Below, piece after piece: positions 7,106 to 8,686 of a DNA stretch of 8,686 nucleotides (its first letter is position 1; every line of letters starts with the position of its first letter). The notes beneath the pieces were generated by a model that did not search any database, was not told where the DNA came from, and was given only the letters and a program-made list of their open reading frames with translations. The position numbers were made by a program, and so were the translations under genes. This DNA is from Prosthecobacter debontii (lineage in GTDB: Bacteria > Verrucomicrobiota > Verrucomicrobiia > Verrucomicrobiales > Akkermansiaceae). The stretch is from assembly GCA_945885485.1 (NCBI GenBank), contig CAMCYT010000102.1, positions 1 through 8,686 of the forward strand, read 5' to 3'.

Positions 7106-7134
7106 TTGATGATTTAGATTGATCGTTCTATTAC
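7106..7134 (+). promoter_or_regulatory. Possible sigma-70-type promoter for the CheB-CheR hybrid gene
   Basis: TTGATG (7106-7111) and TATTAC (7129-7134) are separated by 17 bases, each matching four of six consensus positions. It would give a leader of roughly 95 bases before the ATG at 7236. The -35 lies within an inverted repeat (7077-7115). The match is weak and could be chance. Confidence 0.22.
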
Positions 7135-7235
7135 CCAAGGAACCCATATTTATCATGTTTTTCCTTTCATAAAAATAAGAATCCGATCACAGTGATATTC
7201 CTTAGTTATTTAAATCCGTTTTTTGCCTGAATTTT

Positions 7236-8686
7236 ATGAAAAAAGTTTCCCCTAAGCCGGACTTACCGGGTGATCCCGCTCCAATTTTAAATTTTCCAGT
7301 GGTGGGTATTGGAGCCTCGGCTGGGGGCTTAGCGGCGTTTGAAGCCTTCTTTTCTGGCATGCCAACGGATTCCGATCCCGGCATGGCATTCGTGTTAGTC
7401 CAGCATCTGGACCCGAATCACAAGAGCATACTCTGCGAGCTTATCCAGCACTACACACGCATGCAGGTGCATGAGGTCTATGATGGCATAGTGGTTCAAT
7501 CTAACAGTGTCTACATCATCCCACCGGCCCACGATATGGCATTTCTGAACGGCGCTTTGCATTTGATCGAGCCTGTAGAACCACGCGGCCTACGCTTACC
7601 TATTGATTTTTTCTTCCGCTCCCTCGCGCAGGACCAGCGTGAAAAGGCCATCGGCATTGTGCTTGCCGGCACCGGCAGTGACGGCATGCTGGGTATGCGC
7701 GCAATCAAGGGCGAGGGCGGTATGTTCATGGCGCAAAAACCCGAATCGACCGAGTTCGATAGCATGCCGCTCAGTTGCATCAAAACCGGCTTAGTGGATT
7801 ACGTGCTATCACCCATCGAAATGCCCGCTCAGTTGATCGCCTACGCCAGCCAAGCCTACAACAAACCCACGGGGACTCAAATCGTTCAAGAGATCATGGC
7901 TGAAGGCCCCATGAAAAAGATCTTCATTCTGCTGCGCGCAAAGACTGGCCATGATTTCTCCCTATACAAACCGAGCTCCATCCAGCGCCGCATCGAGCGC
8001 CGTATGGCCGTCCACCAAATCGATTCCATTGAAAACTACGTCAAGTATCTACAGCAAGCACCCGACGAGACGGATGCCTTGTTTCGCGATATATTGATCG
8101 GCGTGACCAACTTTTTCCGGGATCCGGAGGCCTTCAAAGTGCTGGAGGAAGTGGCCATTCCAATAATTTTCGAGAACAAAGTTCTGGGCTCTGAAATCAG
8201 AGTCTGGTCCGCTGGTTGCTCGACAGGCGAAGAGGCTTATTCCATCGCTATCCTGCTGTTTGAACGCATGCAGTCACTCAAACAAAACTACGCCATTCAA
8301 GTCTTTGCTACAGATATCGATAGCCGGGCGATTGCAACCGCCCGCGCAGGTGTCTATCCAGCCAGCATAGCCGATGATATTTCACCGGAACGCCTGGCGC
8401 GCTTTTTTACGCCAGAAAACGATGGCGGCAGTTACCGCATCCACAAAAGCATTCGCGATCTGATGGTCTTCTCCGAGCAGGATCTCATCAAGGATCCGCC
8501 GTTCTCGCGCCTCGACCTGATCTCTTGCCGCAACCTCATGATTTATTTGAGTGCAGATTTGCAGAGAATGCTCATTCCCATGTTCCACTATGCTTTGAAA
8601 CCGGACGGTATTTTGTTCCTTGGTATTTCCGAAGGCATCGGTGAGGCTAACAGTCTTTTTGCGGCGATTGATCGCAAGAGCAGGAT
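7236..8686 (+). CDS. CheB-CheR hybrid chemosensory signalling protein (3' end outside window)
   Basis: An open frame of 483 codons continues past the window edge. Residues about 20-205 form a CheB methylesterase domain with a catalytic Ser28-His57-Asp149 set in GIGASAGG, VLVQHLDP and GTGSDGMLG. Residues about 225-483 form a CheR-type SAM-dependent methyltransferase. This has the N-terminal helix YKPSSIQRRIERRM (244-257), GVTNFFRDPEAF (289-300), the SAM-binding motif VWSAGCSTGEEAYSIA (323-338), ATDIDSRAI (358-366) and SCRNLMIYL (430-438). There is no receiver domain before CheB, unlike classical CheB. Proteins with this order usually continue into a coiled coil plus PAS and often histidine-kinase or GGDEF modules, which would lie beyond the window. 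The ATG at 7236 is the first reasonable start after an in-frame TAG at 7203; no clear ribosome binding site precedes it. Targets could be chemoreceptors or other proteins; no other che gene is visible here. Confidence 0.92.
   Translation, partial: MKKVSPKPDLPGDPAPILNFPVVGIGASAGGLAAFEAFFSGMPTDSDPGMAFVLVQHLDPNHKSILCELIQHYTRMQVHEVYDGIVVQSNSVYIIPPAHDMAFLNGALHLIEPVEPRGLRLPIDFFFRSLAQDQREKAIGIVLAGTGSDGMLGMRAIKGEGGMFMAQKPESTEFDSMPLSCIKTGLVDYVLSPIEMPAQLIAYASQAYNKPTGTQIVQEIMAEGPMKKIFILLRAKTGHDFSLYKPSSIQRRIERRMAVHQIDSIENYVKYLQQAPDETDALFRDILIGVTNFFRDPEAFKVLEEVAIPIIFENKVLGSEIRVWSAGCSTGEEAYSIAILLFERMQSLKQNYAIQVFATDIDSRAIATARAGVYPASIADDISPERLARFFTPENDGGSYRIHKSIRDLMVFSEQDLIKDPPFSRLDLISCRNLMIYLSADLQRMLIPMFHYALKPDGILFLGISEGIGEANSLFAAIDRKSR

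Larger units (their letters stand above)
6880..7235. other. AT-rich divergent intergenic region (356 bases), no gene recognised
   Basis: This is the only gap above 300 bases. It must hold the promoters for the HD-GYP gene (-) and the CheB-CheR hybrid gene (+), which diverge from it. It contains two copies of TATAATTTA (6892-6900 and 6922-6930), overlapping inverted repeats at 7077-7115, and a small palindrome ATCAC-A-GTGAT at 7186-7196. A 64-codon minus-strand reading frame reaching into it (to 7057) has no ribosome binding site or recognisable content. I see no tRNA, riboswitch or other structured RNA. Confidence 0.6.

Noticed and set aside
7137..7235. Possible c-di-GMP riboswitch in the leader of the hybrid gene
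   Set aside because: None of the conserved GEMM core sequences is visible and the segment is AT-rich without a stable multi-helix fold.
7511..7783. 90-codon minus-strand reading frame opposite the CheB domain
   Set aside because: It is antisense to the intact CheB catalytic region, and the protein has no recognisable content.
1..8686. CRISPR array, insertion sequence, tRNA or rRNA gene, phage or integrase signs
   Set aside because: I found no regularly spaced repeats, transposase or integrase motifs, or RNA gene signatures on either strand.

Overview
This window looks like chromosomal DNA of a Gram-negative bacterium: it encodes an outer-membrane beta-barrel protein with a signal peptide and a terminal aromatic residue, inner-membrane glycosyltransferase and diguanylate cyclase proteins, and chemosensory-type signalling proteins. 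Base composition is intermediate in the genes and clearly AT-richer in the one long intergenic gap. Shine-Dalgarno sites are visible at only some starts. I cannot place the organism to phylum from this evidence.

Layout. Positions 1-4934 (+ strand) hold a tightly packed run of five genes: the 3' end of an NAD-dependent sugar epimerase/dehydratase, a YaiO-like outer-membrane beta-barrel, a membrane-anchored HEAT-repeat protein, a processive-type family 2 glycosyltransferase and a nucleotide-sugar 6-dehydrogenase. Three junctions are ATGA overlaps (258-261, 2218-2221, 3633-3636) and one is a longer overlap (from 1130, or from 1106 if a GTG start is used, to 1142). This is the architecture of one operon. 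After 72 bases comes a two-TM GGDEF diguanylate cyclase (5007-5852, +). It converges, with only 10 bases between stop codons, on a receiver/HD-GYP response regulator (5863-6879, -), a probable c-di-GMP phosphodiesterase. A 356-base AT-rich intergenic region follows, and then a CheB-CheR hybrid signalling protein (from 7236, +) that runs off the end of the window.

How the genes may work together (inference). The epimerase and dehydrogenase would supply a uronic-acid or amino-uronic-acid nucleotide sugar, the glycosyltransferase would polymerise and translocate it across the inner membrane, the YaiO-like barrel would act at the outer membrane, and the HEAT protein would be a membrane-tethered scaffold or adaptor. 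The adjacent cyclase and phosphodiesterase suggest that polymer production is tuned by c-di-GMP, although no PilZ or other recognised c-di-GMP receptor is visible here. The YaiO + HEAT + GT2 set, without a recognisable PgaA, PgaB or PgaD, is the best candidate in the window for an uncharacterised exopolysaccharide synthesis and export system.
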